A stretch of 64,000 bases of DNA from Misgurnus anguillicaudatus (lineage: Eukaryota; Chordata; Actinopteri; Cypriniformes; Cobitidae). The position numbers and the translations under genes are program-made. Below the pieces are notes generated by a model. It made no database searches, was not told the origin of the DNA, and worked only from the letters and a program-made list of their open reading frames with translations. Below, piece after piece: positions 1 to 10,525 of the stretch; position 1 is the first letter of the stretch; each line of letters begins with the position of its first letter. The DNA lies in contig NW_027395283.1 in NCBI RefSeq assembly GCF_027580225.2, forward strand, positions 8,498,501 through 8,562,500. The letters run 5' to 3'.

Positions 1-30
1 ATATGTATATACAGACATATAAACGGATAA

Positions 31-66
31 GGAGATTAAGCGGGGATTAAGCGGAGATTAAGCGGG
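31..66. repeat. Short tandem repeat, about 12-bp unit, three copies
   Basis: Three successive copies of a unit close to GATTAAGCGGGG lie head to tail, with small differences between copies. No coding potential is evident. Confidence 0.7.
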
Positions 67-345
67 TTCTGCCGGTGGTCGTTGGTCAGGCATCAGCTGG
101 GCATCACATTGATGGACGACCAGTAGATCAGAGGTGTGTCGACTTTCACATCTACCGGAACTGGGTCTGTTTGTCCCATTGTCCTCAGGGTCGAGGACAG
201 GACAGGGAGAGAAAAACAAAATCATATTAGCGTAGGGGCCGTTCACATGTAATGCAAGTGTCACACAGGGATGTGGTTTAATCAGCTTAGTTTCAGACAG
301 ACTAACTATTGCGGCATAATTATATTATCCATAGTTGAGGATTTA

Positions 346-406
346 GCAAATTGGGGGCCCACTGCGACGGTATATTTTGCAAATTGGGGGGCCCACTGCG
401 ACGGTA
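346..406. repeat. Tandem duplication of a 27-28 bp unit
   Basis: A unit beginning GCAAATTGGGGG and ending GCGACGGTA occurs at 346-372 and again at 379-406, separated by six bases. The second copy has one extra G. It looks like a local tandem duplication. Confidence 0.75.
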
Positions 407-458
407 TGTATGGTAACTAATGGTCACCTTCTGATTTTTAAGAGAAAGAGAAAATGAA

Positions 459-850
459 ACCTGTTGACCCGTTTGACTAAGGCCTGTAACCCCACTGTCG
501 TCGTTAATGCAGGTTCAGTGGCAAACGGGTCTGTATGGCATAGTATTCGCAATATAAAGAAAGCGCCAAAAACACAACCCAACCATACGTGCCAACCCGT
601 TTGACTAAGGCCGGAATGCCCCACTGTCGTCGTTAATGCAGGTTCAGTGGCAAACGGGTTTGTATGGCATATTATTCACAAGACACACGAAAATGCCAAA
701 GTCACAACCCAACCATACGTGCCAACCCGTTTGACTAAGGCTGGATGCCCCACTGACGCCGTTAATGCACGTTCAGTGGCAAACGGGTTTGTATGGCATA
801 CTATTCACAAGAACACGAAAGTTCCAAAATCGCAATCCGACTATATGTTA
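459..850. repeat. Minisatellite, about 128-130 bp unit, three copies
   Basis: The anchor TTGACTAAGG recurs at about 473, 601 and 731, so the period is 128 then 130 bp. Each unit also contains GTTCAGTGGCAAACGGGT and an AACCCAACCATACG-like segment. The anchor ACCCGTTTG and the internal CAAACGGGT are inverted relative to each other, so each unit can fold. The array stops just before the 3' tail of the neighbouring LINE. Small open frames here are by-products of the repeat. Confidence 0.8.
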
Positions 851-953
851 AGATAAGGTTTTTATTTATTTATTTGGTTGGTCTGTTTTATGACCGCGAG
901 TGCTTTGTTCGGTACAAATAACTATTTCGAGTTAAGTACTTTTACTAGACAAA

Positions 954-3900
954 TTATGCGAATGCTTTGTTGAAGAGAAAAGTTTTAAGTCTAGATTTAA
1001 AATTATCGACTGTGTCTGATTCTCGGACATCGGTTGGTAAATCATTCCAGAGCTTAGGGGCTAAGTAGGAAAATGACCTTCCACTTTTAGACACTTTTGA
1101 TGGTCTAGGGATAATCAAGAGACCAGAATTTTGTGACCGTAGTGTGCGTGATGGATTGTATTCTGATAGTAATTCTCTAAGATATGAGGGTGCTAGGCCA
1201 TTTAAAGCTTTGTAGGTGATTAGTGATATTTTAAATTGTATGCGATATTTAACTGGTAGCCAGTGTAAAGATGCCAGAATTGGGCTTATGTGGTCATACT
1301 TTTTAGATCGAGTAAGTACCCTTGCGGAAGCGTTTTGAACTAGCTGAAGCTTGTTTACTTGATTTGCATGGCATCCCCCGAGTAGCGAGTTACAATAGTC
1401 TATTCTAGAGGTCATAAAAGCATGGATAAGCTTCTCTGCGTCAGATGTAGACAGTATATGGCGTATTTTCGAGATATTTCTAAGGTGGAAGAAAGCTGTA
1501 CGGCAGACGTTGGCGATATGACTATCGAAGGATAAGTTGCTGTCGAACATCACACCTAAGTTCCTTACCGTGGAAGATGGCACCACAGTGCAGCCATCTA
1601 TGTGCAACGTGTAATCTGACATATTATGTTTGTAGCGATTCGGTTCAATAATAAGTATCTCTGTCTTATTGGAGTTCAGCTTAAGAAAGTTATGTGCCAT
1701 CCAGTCACTAACATCGCTAAGGCAGTCTGTTAGCTTAGAAAACGTGTGTGTTTCGCTGGGATGTGAGGAGATGTAAAGCTGGGTATCATCCGCATAGCAG
1801 TGAAAACTTATGTTATGTTTCCTGATAATGTCTCCTAGAGGTAACATGTATAAAGAGAACAGGATAGGACCTAAAACCGATCCCTGCGGTACACCGTATT
1901 TAACCAGGGAGTGATATGACTCTTCCTCGTTTACATAAACAAAGTGATAGCGATTGGTTAGATACGACCTAAACCAGGCTAGCGCCTGACCACTGATACC
2001 AACATAGTTTTCTAGTCTATTGAGTAAGATTGTATGATCTATTGTGTCAAAGGCTGCACTAAGGTCTAGTAATATAAGAATTGAGATTTCACCACGATCG
2101 GATGTTAATAGGAGGTCATTTGTAACTCTAAGCAACGCTGTCTCTGTGCTATGGTGGGGCCTGTATCCTGATTGGAACTTTTCATATGTACTATTATTTG
2201 TCAAGAATGTGCGTAACTGGCTTGCCACTACCTTTTCTAATATTTTCGAAAGAAAAGGGAGATTTGAGATTGGTCTAAAGTTATTAAGCTCTCCCTGATC
2301 AAGCTGTGGTTTTTTAATCAGCGGTTTGATAACTGCTAGTTTGAAAGATGTTGGAACGTATCCCATTTCTAGCGATGAGTTAAAGATATTTAGAACTGGG
2401 GTTGACACTACAGGGAATACCTCTTTAAGTAGTTTTGTGGGAACGGGGTCTAATATACAGGACGATGATTTGGATGACGTTACTAGTTTAGAGAGCTCTT
2501 CTATTGTAGTAGGTTTAAATGAATCAAGATGTTCGTGTGGTAGTGTAGTGTTAATGGAACTAACGGGTAGAGTGGTGGTTGCCTGTGTAGCTACGATGTT
2601 TTCCCTTATAGCCGTAATTTTGTTAGAAAAGAAGTTCATGAAGTCGTTACTATTGTGTTGGAGTTTACTATTGGTTTCTGTTTGTTCTTTGTTTCTAGTC
2701 AGTTTTGCAACGGTGCTAAAGAGGAAACGCGGGTTATTATGATTCTCATTTATAAGCTTGCTAAGATAGGTAGATCTGGCGGTTTTAATAGCCTGTCTGT
2801 AGTGTTTAACACTATCTTTCCATGCTGCACGCCATACTTCTAACTTTGTGCTTCTATAATTTCTTTCCATTTTCCTAGCTGCCTTTTTAAGAGCTGCGGT
2901 GTGATGATCATACCATGGAGCTGGCTGTTTTTCTTTGATTCTCTTTTTTCGAATGGGAGCAACGGCATCCAATGTGTTAGAACAGACATTGTTTAGGTTT
3001 TCTATTACAATATCTAGATCATCACAGTTATCTGCATGTTTAATTTGGGACAGGTCTGGAAGAGTGCTAATAAAGCTATCTTTAGTGGTGGAAATTATTG
3101 TTCTGGCTAATCTGTAGCATGTTGTGGATTGAGTTATCCTATCTAGAAGTACAGTGTATGACACAAGGTAATGGTCAGAAACTGCATCACTCTGAGGTGA
3201 TATTTTGATGTCATTAATATTGAGCCCGAGTGACAGAATTAAGTCTAATGTGTGCTTACGAGTATGCGTTGGCCCTGTCACGTTTTGTCTAATATTGAGA
3301 GAATTTAGAACATCCATAAACGCACGTCCTAATGCATCTTTTGGGTTATCCACATGAATATTAAAATCACCAACGATAAGAGCTTTATCTACAGTGACTA
3401 CAAGCTCAGACAGAAAATCTGCTATTTCTTTAAGGAAATCTGCATGGTGGCCCGGAGGTCTATAGATTGTAGCTAAGGCGAAAGAGAGCTGTTTGTGGTT
3501 ACGATAAGTTATTTCCATATTTAACAACATTAGTTCAAATGATTTAAATTTTAGTTCAGATTTTTGGTTTACTTTAAAAATTTTGTTGTATATTGTAGCT
3601 ACACCACCCCCTCTCCCCTTTAACCTAGGTTCGTGTTTATAATAATAGTCTTGTGGGGTGGATTCGTTTAAACTAATGTAGTCGTCTGCTTTAAGCCAGG
3701 TTTCTGTTAAACAGAGTGCATCTAAGTTTTGGTCATTAATTATTTCATTAACAATAGGTTCTTTATTGGTAAGCGATCTAATGTTAAGAAGGCCGAATTT
3801 TAACATTCGAGGTTCATCTTGTAATGTATTGTTTCCTAATTTTATGTTGATCAAATTTGTGCGTGATGTGGCAAGCGGTGCTCTGTATTTGCTTGTTCGG

Positions 3901-3977
3901 GGAACAGATACAGTTGAAATGTGTTGATATTCTGGTAAGATCGACTCGAAGTGCTGGGATATATGTGATCTAGACAT
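954..3977 (-). CDS. LINE ORF2: endonuclease / reverse transcriptase, 1007 aa
   Basis: This is the replication protein of the L2-like LINE: it nicks target DNA and copies the element RNA. The endonuclease is N-terminal (NIRSL near residue 64, LTETWL near 92, [15 protein letters not shown], then SDHYLVSY). The reverse transcriptase follows, with [35 protein letters not shown] and the catalytic YADDTQLY near residue 727. The C-terminal region matches the usual thumb/tail of L2/CR1 proteins ([31 protein letters not shown]). The reading frame is fully open at a normal family length, so this copy looks young. The start is the first ATG after the ORF1 stop. Activity is inferred only; ORF1 is broken by an insertion, so function would need help in trans. 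Confidence 0.9.
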   Translation of the reverse strand: MSRSHISQHFESILPEYQHISTVSVPRTSKYRAPLATSRTNLINIKLGNNTLQDEPRMLKFGLLNIRSLTNKEPIVNEIINDQNLDALCLTETWLKADDYISLNESTPQDYYYKHEPRLKGRGGGVATIYNKIFKVNQKSELKFKSFELMLLNMEITYRNHKQLSFALATIYRPPGHHADFLKEIADFLSELVVTVDKALIVGDFNIHVDNPKDALGRAFMDVLNSLNIRQNVTGPTHTRKHTLDLILSLGLNINDIKISPQSDAVSDHYLVSYTVLLDRITQSTTCYRLARTIISTTKDSFISTLPDLSQIKHADNCDDLDIVIENLNNVCSNTLDAVAPIRKKRIKEKQPAPWYDHHTAALKKAARKMERNYRSTKLEVWRAAWKDSVKHYRQAIKTARSTYLSKLINENHNNPRFLFSTVAKLTRNKEQTETNSKLQHNSNDFMNFFSNKITAIRENIVATQATTTLPVSSINTTLPHEHLDSFKPTTIEELSKLVTSSKSSSCILDPVPTKLLKEVFPVVSTPVLNIFNSSLEMGYVPTSFKLAVIKPLIKKPQLDQGELNNFRPISNLPFLSKILEKVVASQLRTFLTNNSTYEKFQSGYRPHHSTETALLRVTNDLLLTSDRGEISILILLDLSAAFDTIDHTILLNRLENYVGISGQALAWFRSYLTNRYHFVYVNEEESYHSLVKYGVPQGSVLGPILFSLYMLPLGDIIRKHNISFHCYADDTQLYISSHPSETHTFSKLTDCLSDVSDWMAHNFLKLNSNKTEILIIEPNRYKHNMSDYTLHIDGCTVVPSSTVRNLGVMFDSNLSFDSHIANVCRTAFFHLRNISKIRHILSTSDAEKLIHAFMTSRIDYCNSLLGGCHANQVNKLQLVQNASARVLTRSKKYDHISPILASLHWLPVKYRIQFKISLITYKALNGLAPSYLRELLSEYNPSRTLRSQNSGLLIIPRPSKVSKSGRSFSYLAPKLWNDLPTDVRESDTVDNFKSRLKTFLFNKAFA

Positions 3978-4043
3978 ATCATGCCAGCTAACAGACGGAC
4001 AGTTAAGCTGATCCGTCTGTTTCCTGACCTTGGCCCTGGATAG

Positions 4044-5695
4044 TCATACTATATCAGAATTAAGAATATTAATCAGATTTCTGGTGAGTATAGCACTTCC
4101 TTCTGATGTCGGATGAAGGCCATCTCGGGTTAGGAGAAATGGTCTACCCCAGAAATGCTTCCAATTGTCTATAAACCCTACATTATGCTGAGGGCACCAC
4201 TTTGACATCCAGCCATTGAGAGACACTAATCTACTATGGGGCGGTTTCCCGGACAGGTATTAGACTAGTCCTAGACTAAAACATTTTTAAGAGCTGTCCA
4301 AACTGAAAACAACTTGCACTGACATATCTTAAAATACATCAGGGCCCTTTGTTTTGCCTCAAAATGCACACAGGTAATGTTTTTAGTAAGGCATATTTGT
4401 TAAAACTAGTTATATTTCCTAATTTAACTAAGGCCTAGTCCTGGATTAGGCTAATCCCTGTCCGGGAAACCGCCCATATGTGTTTCATCTCCCCGGTAGG
4501 CGGGGAGGGGACCAGAGCATATTACATTGTCTGACATTGTTTTTGCAATTTCACACATCTCCTTAATATTATCTTTGGTGATTTCCGACTGTCGGAGTCT
4601 GGTGTCATTTGTTCCGGCGTGAATAACAATCTTAGAAAACTTCCGCTTAGCATTAGCCAGCACTTTAAGTTTGGATCTAATGTCAGACGTTCTGGCTCCC
4701 GGTATACAGTCGACTATGGTGTTTGGTGCCACAATGTTAGTGTTCCTGAGTATAGAATCTCCAATGACCAGGGCACTTTTAACAGGTATTTCAGCTAGTG
4801 TATTCCTTAGGGGATCGAATCTGTTAGAAAGTACCGTAACGTTATGGGTCTTAGATGGACGCCGTATATGACTATGCCGCCTGACAGTCACCCAGTTAGA
4901 CCGCCGACTTGACTCTGATGTCGGAACCGAGCCATGTGTATTATGATAAACACTATGCGCGCTCGATACAGTATTTGTAATGTTTACATTAGCATCTGAT
5001 GTCGGAACACTATGTGCGCTCGATACAGTATTTGTAATGTTTACATTAGCCTCTGATGTCGGAACCGAGCCAGTAGTCTTTTCGCTCGATACAGTATTTA
5101 CAACAGTAACATTAGCGGTTTTGCTATCCTCAACTAGCGTTCGGATGCGCGATTCTAGTTCAGCAACCTTCTCAGTTAATCTTAATACTTCAATACACTT
5201 AGTGCATGTAAACCCATCTATGCTAACGGCAGAAGCTAAACTATACATGTAGCAAGTAGTACATCTTACAATAACAAGCGGAGTCTTACCGCTTTCATGC
5301 TGGGCGATGGCGTCTTTGTTTACCCGAACGCGCTCCGCGGAGCTGCATCGCGTGGGGGGTTTGGTTGTGGTACGCCTCAGTCGCCTGCGAACGTCTGGGT
5401 CCAGGGTGATGTGGGGCATGCTGAATCTGCGAAGGCCGGGCAGCAGCTCCTCCACATCTTCCCGATCGCTTTCATGTTGAGCAATGGCGTCTCCGTTCAC
5501 TCGTTTACGGTCAGTGAAGCTGCATCGCGTGGAGCACTCGTTTGTCGCATTCCTCGGTCGCTTGTGGACGTCCGGAGACATGGTGAAGTGGGCGCTGTAG
5601 CTCGCGTTGGATCTGCTCAAACCGATCAACTCCTTTGCAGCTTCCCGCTCAGGCGAGGACAGGTCAGAAAAGCATATATCAGATGAATCCGCCAT
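4044..5695 (-). pseudogene. LINE ORF1 with esterase domain, split by a MITE
   Basis: The N-terminal 414 codons (5695 down to the MITE) hold two diverged copies of a block ending RVNxDAIAQHES, a CTTC...CTKC zinc-finger-like pair, a short coiled coil and a repeated VPTSxANVNITNTVSSAHS block. They end with the esterase start: GDSILRNT (nucleophile Ser), GARTSDI and HAGTNDTR. The esterase end (SLNGW..., DGLHPTSEG with the catalytic Asp/His) lies at 4044-4226, on the other side of the MITE. Subtracting 242 bases (the MITE plus a 3-bp duplication) puts both parts in one frame of 470 codons including stop, so the insertion is the only visible break. Esterase ORF1 proteins are known from fish L2/CR1 elements. 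Confidence 0.85.
4238..4476. mobile_element. MITE with GGGGCGGTTTCCCGG terminal repeats (copy 1)
   Basis: The termini are inverted: GGGCGGTTTCCCGGACAGG at the left and CCTGTCCGGGAAACCGCCC at the right. TAT flanks both sides (4235-4237 and 4477-4479), consistent with a 3-bp target duplication. The element is non-coding. Two further copies lie at 33776-33973 and 57711-57930. It sits between the Ser/Asn motifs and the Asp/His motif of the LINE esterase. Confidence 0.8.
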
Positions 5696-5732
5696 TAGAT
5701 CGGAAAATGCTAGCTTCAGTCGGCCAGTCCTA

Positions 5733-6104
5733 TGATACGCCAGTCCTTCCCATTCACTTATATGGCGAATCGTTTTGTGACGTTTTATTTATTGTTTTCT
5801 CATTTGTTTTCTGTTTTTTTTACCATTTTCGCTTGGGTTTAGGGTTAGAACAACTTTTTGTTATATAAAAATGACATCCTAACCCAAAACCCAACTCTAA
5901 CCCCAACTCCAAGCGACCATGGCTTAAATATAGATAAAAACATAGAGAAACCTGTATATTAAATAACCTGCTTAAATAAATGTGAAATCTAACCCTAAAC
6001 CCAAGCGAAAATGGTTTAAAAAACAGAAAAAAAATGAGAAAACAATAAATAAAACGTCACGAAACGATTCACCATATAAGTGAATGGGAAGGACTGGCGT
6101 ATCA
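5733..6104. mobile_element. Foldback element with about 115-bp inverted arms
   Basis: The left arm (5733 to about 5850) starts TGATACGCCAGTCC; the right arm (about 5990-6104) ends GGACTGGCGTATCA. The arms are near-perfect inverted copies over roughly 115 bp. TA flanks each end (5731-5732 and 6105-6106). The centre carries telomere-like runs (TTTAGGGTTAG, CTAACCC). It is non-coding. The centre resembles that of the foldback at 26833-27188, though the termini differ. Confidence 0.85.
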
Positions 6105-6106
6105 TA

Positions 6107-6547
6107 TGCACGCAAAATCGGAATTTGGCATATCTATTGCACGATAATCACACTGCGTGTCATATTTGTACGCATCTTGGTGAGAACGGGTAGAATAGAA
6201 TACATGATATTATTGATTTTTAGTATAACCAATTGAAATCTTTAATCTTTCTAAATAAATTATAAATGTAATGTGATGAAAACGCTATAAACATAGAGGG
6301 AACAGACTTCAATGAGGAACAAACACCGGCGCCGTCTTTGATTCATTAGTTCTGATACCAAATAAAGTCAACTGCATAAATAGTCCTGTATCCATTGCAA
6401 ACATATTTTATTATAGGTCTTAAAAATGTCCATAACATAAAATCATTGATAACATACCATAGTTTGACTTGTACTGCGCTGTGCTGATTTCTAAAGACTG
6501 CTGCACAGTGGCGGCGATAGCGTTTTGTGCTCAAACAACGCTAGAGA
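6107..6547. other. Non-coding stretch, no gene recognised
   Basis: This segment is AT-rich. It may contain the 5' flank of the LINE or older repeat debris. I see no coding exon and no clear repeat boundaries. Confidence 0.4.
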
Positions 6548-6705
6548 GAACTTACGAATGATCCAGACCAACCTTACGAAAGTGTGACTTACAGAAGATA
6601 TACTTAGCGTACGAACGTTTTGGGAATCGTGCCATAGAGTTAAGAGTGAGGTTAAGAAATAGGTTAAGAACTACTTAGCGATAAGAACGTTTTGGGGAAC
6701 TGGGC
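6548..6705. repeat. Degenerate MITE-like repeat (copy A)
   Basis: It contains CCAGACCAACCTTACGA, CTTACAGAAG, TTAGCGATAAG and AACGTTTTGGGGAAC in the same order as the copy at 39670-39830. It is related more loosely to the repeat interrupted by the hAT at 22730. It is non-coding; exact ends are not visible. Confidence 0.5.
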
Positions 6706-7852
6706 CCTGATCAGTAAGCAGATACATCAGCAGTCTCATGAATAATTATGATGTTGTGTTGTTAGATTTCCCCTATACACCTGACTGACTTAAGTTACAT
6801 AACCATGTAGACAACACACACAAGACATTTATCCTCACCGGGTGTCCACAGAAGACAAACACAGAAGAGTCACACAACATTTTGTCCATTATATGAAAAA
6901 TGAAAAAAAATGAAAAACTATGAAATTTTGTATTCTTTGATGCATCATTCACTAGTGTCAAGAATTGATTCTTAAAAGTTATTTTACAAAATAATGAGGT
7001 GATGTTATCAGAACCAAAAGGCTGAACTCAACTGCGGGAGGGAAGAGAAAGAAGAGCAGAAGAGAAAGAAAAAAAAACACATCTAGCCCTATTTGACTCA
7101 TTATAAACTGCAAGAAAATAAAATACATGTTGGGATGATCTTCATCTGCCTTTTCTCTGTTCAGTGAGCGGCAGGAAGAAACAGCGCCTTTCATTTACGG
7201 ACTCATCTGATGTGCTAATAGCGTTTCCAAAAACCTGCCGCTAAATGTTTAGATATAGATAAGAACATGAATATATATTTCTGTAAAAATATTCACATCA
7301 TTTGTTATTCAGACAGAGGCGCTGGGTGCGCTGCATTAGATAAATACAATAATACTGCCAAAATCACTGTGTATAATGATGAGAATTAGATGATATGTCA
7401 GTTACAGTTACGTATCGATATGCTGGTTAACATATTAATTATATATGTTGATTCTGAATCGATTCATGAGGGTCCAAACGATTCCCACCCCTAATGAACA
7501 CAAACGCTTGAGGAAATAAGATCATGTGTTCAACCTGACAGACTCCAGTCAATGTCTTTGAATATGATTTAATCACGACTGAATCCTCCTCATCAGAAAG
7601 AATAAAATAGTTTATATAGGATAGATACATGACAAAGTCACATCATTTATCTCTAATATGATTTATTCTTCATATCTGCAATTCAGAAACTCTTCTCTGT
7701 TAACATGCAGACAAAACCAAATTTAACTTTCTTGATAACCTCAGCTTTGACAAGTCATGGGATTTTAAATTGAAATCATTTAACCACACGTACTTCCTCT
7801 ATTATTTCAACACATTTTGTTGTCAAAAGCATACAGTACAAATGTTCAAACC
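6706..7852. other. Non-coding stretch, nothing recognised
   Basis: This is AT-rich DNA with stop codons in all frames beyond about 70 codons. I found no convincing exon, terminal repeat or RNA gene. A purine-rich run near 7030-7080 is simple sequence. Confidence 0.4.
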
Positions 7853-8352
7853 GGGTGTGCCTCATAAGCCTTGAAAAGTGAAGCCTCTGGCTCTTTGATC
7901 GCCCCCTGGTGGCTGGCTGCAGTACAAGTCATAACCCCGCCCTCTCCATTCAAATGAATGGGACTATGCTCTAAATAAAAAAAATATTTACACTTCCAAT
8001 AAAAGTTTTCGAAAGATGGTTTTGGTCCTTTCAAGTAGTTGTTATCACGCTGATATATGTTCAAGTGTTAATTTTTGTGATAAGTTTCATTTTAGCTTGT
8101 AATTTGATGCTATAGAAACGGGGCGTGTCGTTATGATTGGAGTGGTTGAATTGGCCGCGCGAGCGTTTGGGCGGAAGTTTAATACCGCGGCTCCGCCTCT
8201 GGCTTCACGGACGATTCCTTCTGCGCATGCCTCGGCTCCAAACTGACGTTTTTACGTAACATGGCGGCGACCGTGGTCGGACATTTTTGGCTTCAATTCA
8301 TTACAATGGTGGGAGGCCAGGTCGCGTCGTCCATATTTTTTTACAGTCTATG
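7853..8352. mobile_element. 500-bp non-autonomous element with a 9-bp target duplication
   Basis: The segment begins GGGTGTGCCTCATAAG and ends TTTTTACAGTCTATG. It is flanked by GTTCAAACC at 7844-7852 and again at 8353-8361. The interior has GCCCCCTGGTGGCTGGCTGC and CCATTCAAATGAATGGGAC, sequences I recognise as common in cyprinid non-coding DNA. No protein is encoded. The class is unclear (SINE-like or MITE-like). Confidence 0.7.
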
Positions 8353-8361
8353 GTTCAAACC

Positions 8362-8951
8362 TGTAAGGAAAAGACATGTTAGTTATAATTAGTTATGATT
8401 CATTTCAATTTCCTTCACAACGTGCAACAAAACTCCTCTGTTAAAATGTCAGAAAATGTAGTTTGGTGTTTCTTTGATGAAATCTTTGCTGATATTATTG
8501 TGTATGAAGAGTTTTTCTCCTCGTCGTGTTGTTTTTATAAAGATGATTAAAAACATTGATCCATCATTGACACTGACACACACATTAATAATGTTTTTAT
8601 AGATTGAGTGAAATTGATCTTTAAACACTGTAACATCTTTAAATGTAAGATCAGAGTTATGTTATCTCCAGCTGATATTCCTCCTGTAATAGAGGAAGAT
8701 TTTTACATCAAATACCTGATGAGAATTACAAGTGTGAGTCATGAACTCAATACAGATTTATGAAGAAATGTTCATGTGGTTTAGGACATCTAACACTAAT
8801 AGTCAGCTGTGTGATGGATTTATTTGACATTTAAACACACAGTGTCTCAGTTACTGAGGGATTCAAAGAGGAACATTACATGAAGAGATTGAGGTTAGAG
8901 ACTTTTGTTTGTAGTTTTGTATAATTCACGTAAAGTCTCTGTTCTCTACAG
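8362..8951. other. Probable intron of the NLR-like gene
   Basis: The stretch leads up to a good acceptor (TTCTCTACAG ending at 8951). It is AT-rich and no further LRR exon is visible in it. Confidence 0.5.
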
Positions 8952-9125
8952 GTTGTGGAGGTGTAATATCACAGATGAATGTTGTGTTGCCCTGACTTCA
9001 GCTCTGAGATCAAACCCATCACACCTGAGAGAACTGAATCTGTCTCGTAATAATCTCACAGGTTCAGGAGTGAAGCTGATCTCTGATCTAAAAGATGATC
9101 CACATTATAAACTAGAGACAGTACG
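8952..9125 (+). CDS. LRR exon of an NLR-family (NLRC3/NLRP-like) immune receptor gene
   Basis: The exon lies between a polypyrimidine acceptor (CTCTACAG) and a donor (CG|GTGAGT). It is 174 bp, the length typical of fish NLR leucine-rich-repeat exons, and enters and leaves in the same phase (one base in, two bases out). It encodes LWRCNITDECCVALTSAL, then LRELNLSRNNLTGSGV and a YKLETVR end. This is the ribonuclease-inhibitor-type LRR pattern LxxLxLxxNxLxxxG. NLR proteins are cytosolic sensors. NACHT and other exons are not in this window upstream, so this is either the 3' end of a gene beginning before the window or an isolated fragment. An open frame from 8905 runs through the acceptor and includes intron. 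Confidence 0.8.
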
Positions 9126-9920
9126 GTGAGTAGAGCTCATTTAAATAAATGTTTAAAGTAAACTAATGCAGTGTCATTTAAATCCTAGAATGTAAATATT
9201 AGAAATAAATGTAAATTGATCTGCTGCTGTTATAGGCTGTGTATCCTTTAAACCCAACAAACAGAAAATATGAAGTGTACATGAACAACACTTGATGCTT
9301 TGTCAGATCAACACAATAAGAATTCAATCCAATGTCTGAGTCTGTTTACTAACTGTGATGTTGAGTTTGTTCACTCCAGGATTTAATACTGTGATCTTAC
9401 TCTTCTTACACATTATATATGATGTTTGTTAATGGGGTTTGTTTGATAGGCCGACACCTCTATAGTTATGCACACTTGACTAGATGTTCATCTTAAACTC
9501 TTTTTATAACAACTTGGTTTTTATTTCATGTTTTAAGCATTATTTATCAAATCATCAGAATACAGACAGAAATAACAACACAAACACAATATATACACAA
9601 CAGATAAACACAAAGTACAGATGATAAATGATACAGATGAAGATTAGAAAAAAGATCAGTGTGTCATTATATTATACTACATACATATCAATACATTCAT
9701 CTCTTACATTGACATCAAATATTCAGAGGAAATAGATGAAATGTGTTTTTTTTGTATGTTGTAGCTCATGTGTATGTGATAAACAGATTGTTGACATGTT
9801 TATTATGTTGAAGATTTCATTTCTATCACTGACTGACAGCACTAATAGTTTGTTTTTCTGTCTCTTCATCTGACACTGATGATGATCTCATATCTGATTG
9901 ACTTTCTCTTTCATTTTTAG
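9126..9920 (+). other. Last intron of the NLR-like gene
   Basis: It runs from the donor GTGAGT at 9126 to an acceptor CATTTTTAG ending at 9920. It is AT-rich with no visible exon. Confidence 0.6.
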
Positions 9921-9937
9921 GACTCACTTTCAATAAA
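9921..9937 (+). CDS. Terminal coding exon of the NLR-like gene (ends ...R-T-H-F-Q-stop)
   Basis: After the acceptor TCATTTTTAG, the first base completes the Arg codon split across the intron. The frame then reads Thr-His-Phe-Gln-TAA. A four-residue tail after the last LRR means this gene copy has no C-terminal B30.2/SPRY domain, unlike many fish NLRs. AATAAA overlaps the stop region at about 9931 but is probably too early to be the only polyadenylation signal. Confidence 0.6.
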
Positions 9938-10440
9938 AAGGTGTAAAGATGTCTGATCTTCAGTATGATCTGATGGTGAATAAGACGACACAATAGTGAC
10001 ATCACTTCCTCTTAATCGTATGAGTTGATTATTCAGTACAGGATCTGATCTGTGACTTTATCTAAATCTGACTTTGAAGTGTTGGAGGTAAATCTTCATC
10101 CTAACTCAGCTTCTGTCTACACATTTCCTATAAGAGCGAAGAGGTCTTTCCAGATGTGAAAGCTGCTCATTTAGACACTAATCCTCCTCCATACCAACAG
10201 AGATGAAGGCTTTTGATGTGAGCACTGATAACAATACAGATGATCTCTCTCCTCTTTAGTTTCCAAACTTTGATTTGTCTGATCACAGAACAGTTTTGTC
10301 TCAGTCCATTTGAAATCAGACAGAAGAGCATTTGTGGATCTTGTTTTCATTGGGCTTCTTCTTTGCGTGATAAAGCTTTAAGCAGCATTTGTGTATGTTT
10401 GTTGAAGTGTGGTGTTGGCGTGTGGAGTCGCAACATTCGC
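9938..10440 (+). other. Probable 3' untranslated region / downstream flank of the NLR-like gene
   Basis: Non-coding sequence follows the stop. I see no strong polyadenylation site before the LINE begins at about 10440, so the transcript end may lie inside or beyond the LINE. Confidence 0.35.
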
Positions 10441-10525
10441 ATTTAAACTACGCTAAACTACGCTATTCGGATTTAGATTCTCAATTTACCAAATCTTATT
10501 GTGCTTGTCGAGAGAGGAGAGCAAA

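Larger units (their letters stand above)
858..5731 (-). mobile_element. L2-type non-LTR retrotransposon (LINE), near full length
   Basis: A two-ORF LINE reads on the minus strand. ORF1 has a zinc-finger-like CxxC pair, a short coiled coil and a GDSL/SGNH-type esterase domain. ORF2 has an apurinic-type endonuclease and a reverse transcriptase with YADD. The 3' end at about 858-875 is a short (TTTA)n run on the plus strand, read as a (TAAA)n tail on the element strand. This suits the L2/CR1 group, in which fish members carry esterase ORF1 proteins. The gap between ORF1 and ORF2 is about 66 bp. ORF1 is split by a MITE at 4238-4476. The 5' limit is uncertain because a foldback element starts at 5733, just upstream of ORF1. 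Confidence 0.85.

Noticed and set aside
2326..2742. Plus-strand 138-codon frame with hydrophobic stretch
   Set aside because: It is the antisense of LINE ORF2.
6979..7194. Minus-strand frame with a hydrophobic segment
   Set aside because: Composition comes from a purine-rich simple sequence; no start context or neighbours support it.
8905..8951. N-terminal extension of the LRR frame
   Set aside because: It runs through the splice acceptor TTCTCTACAG and is intron.
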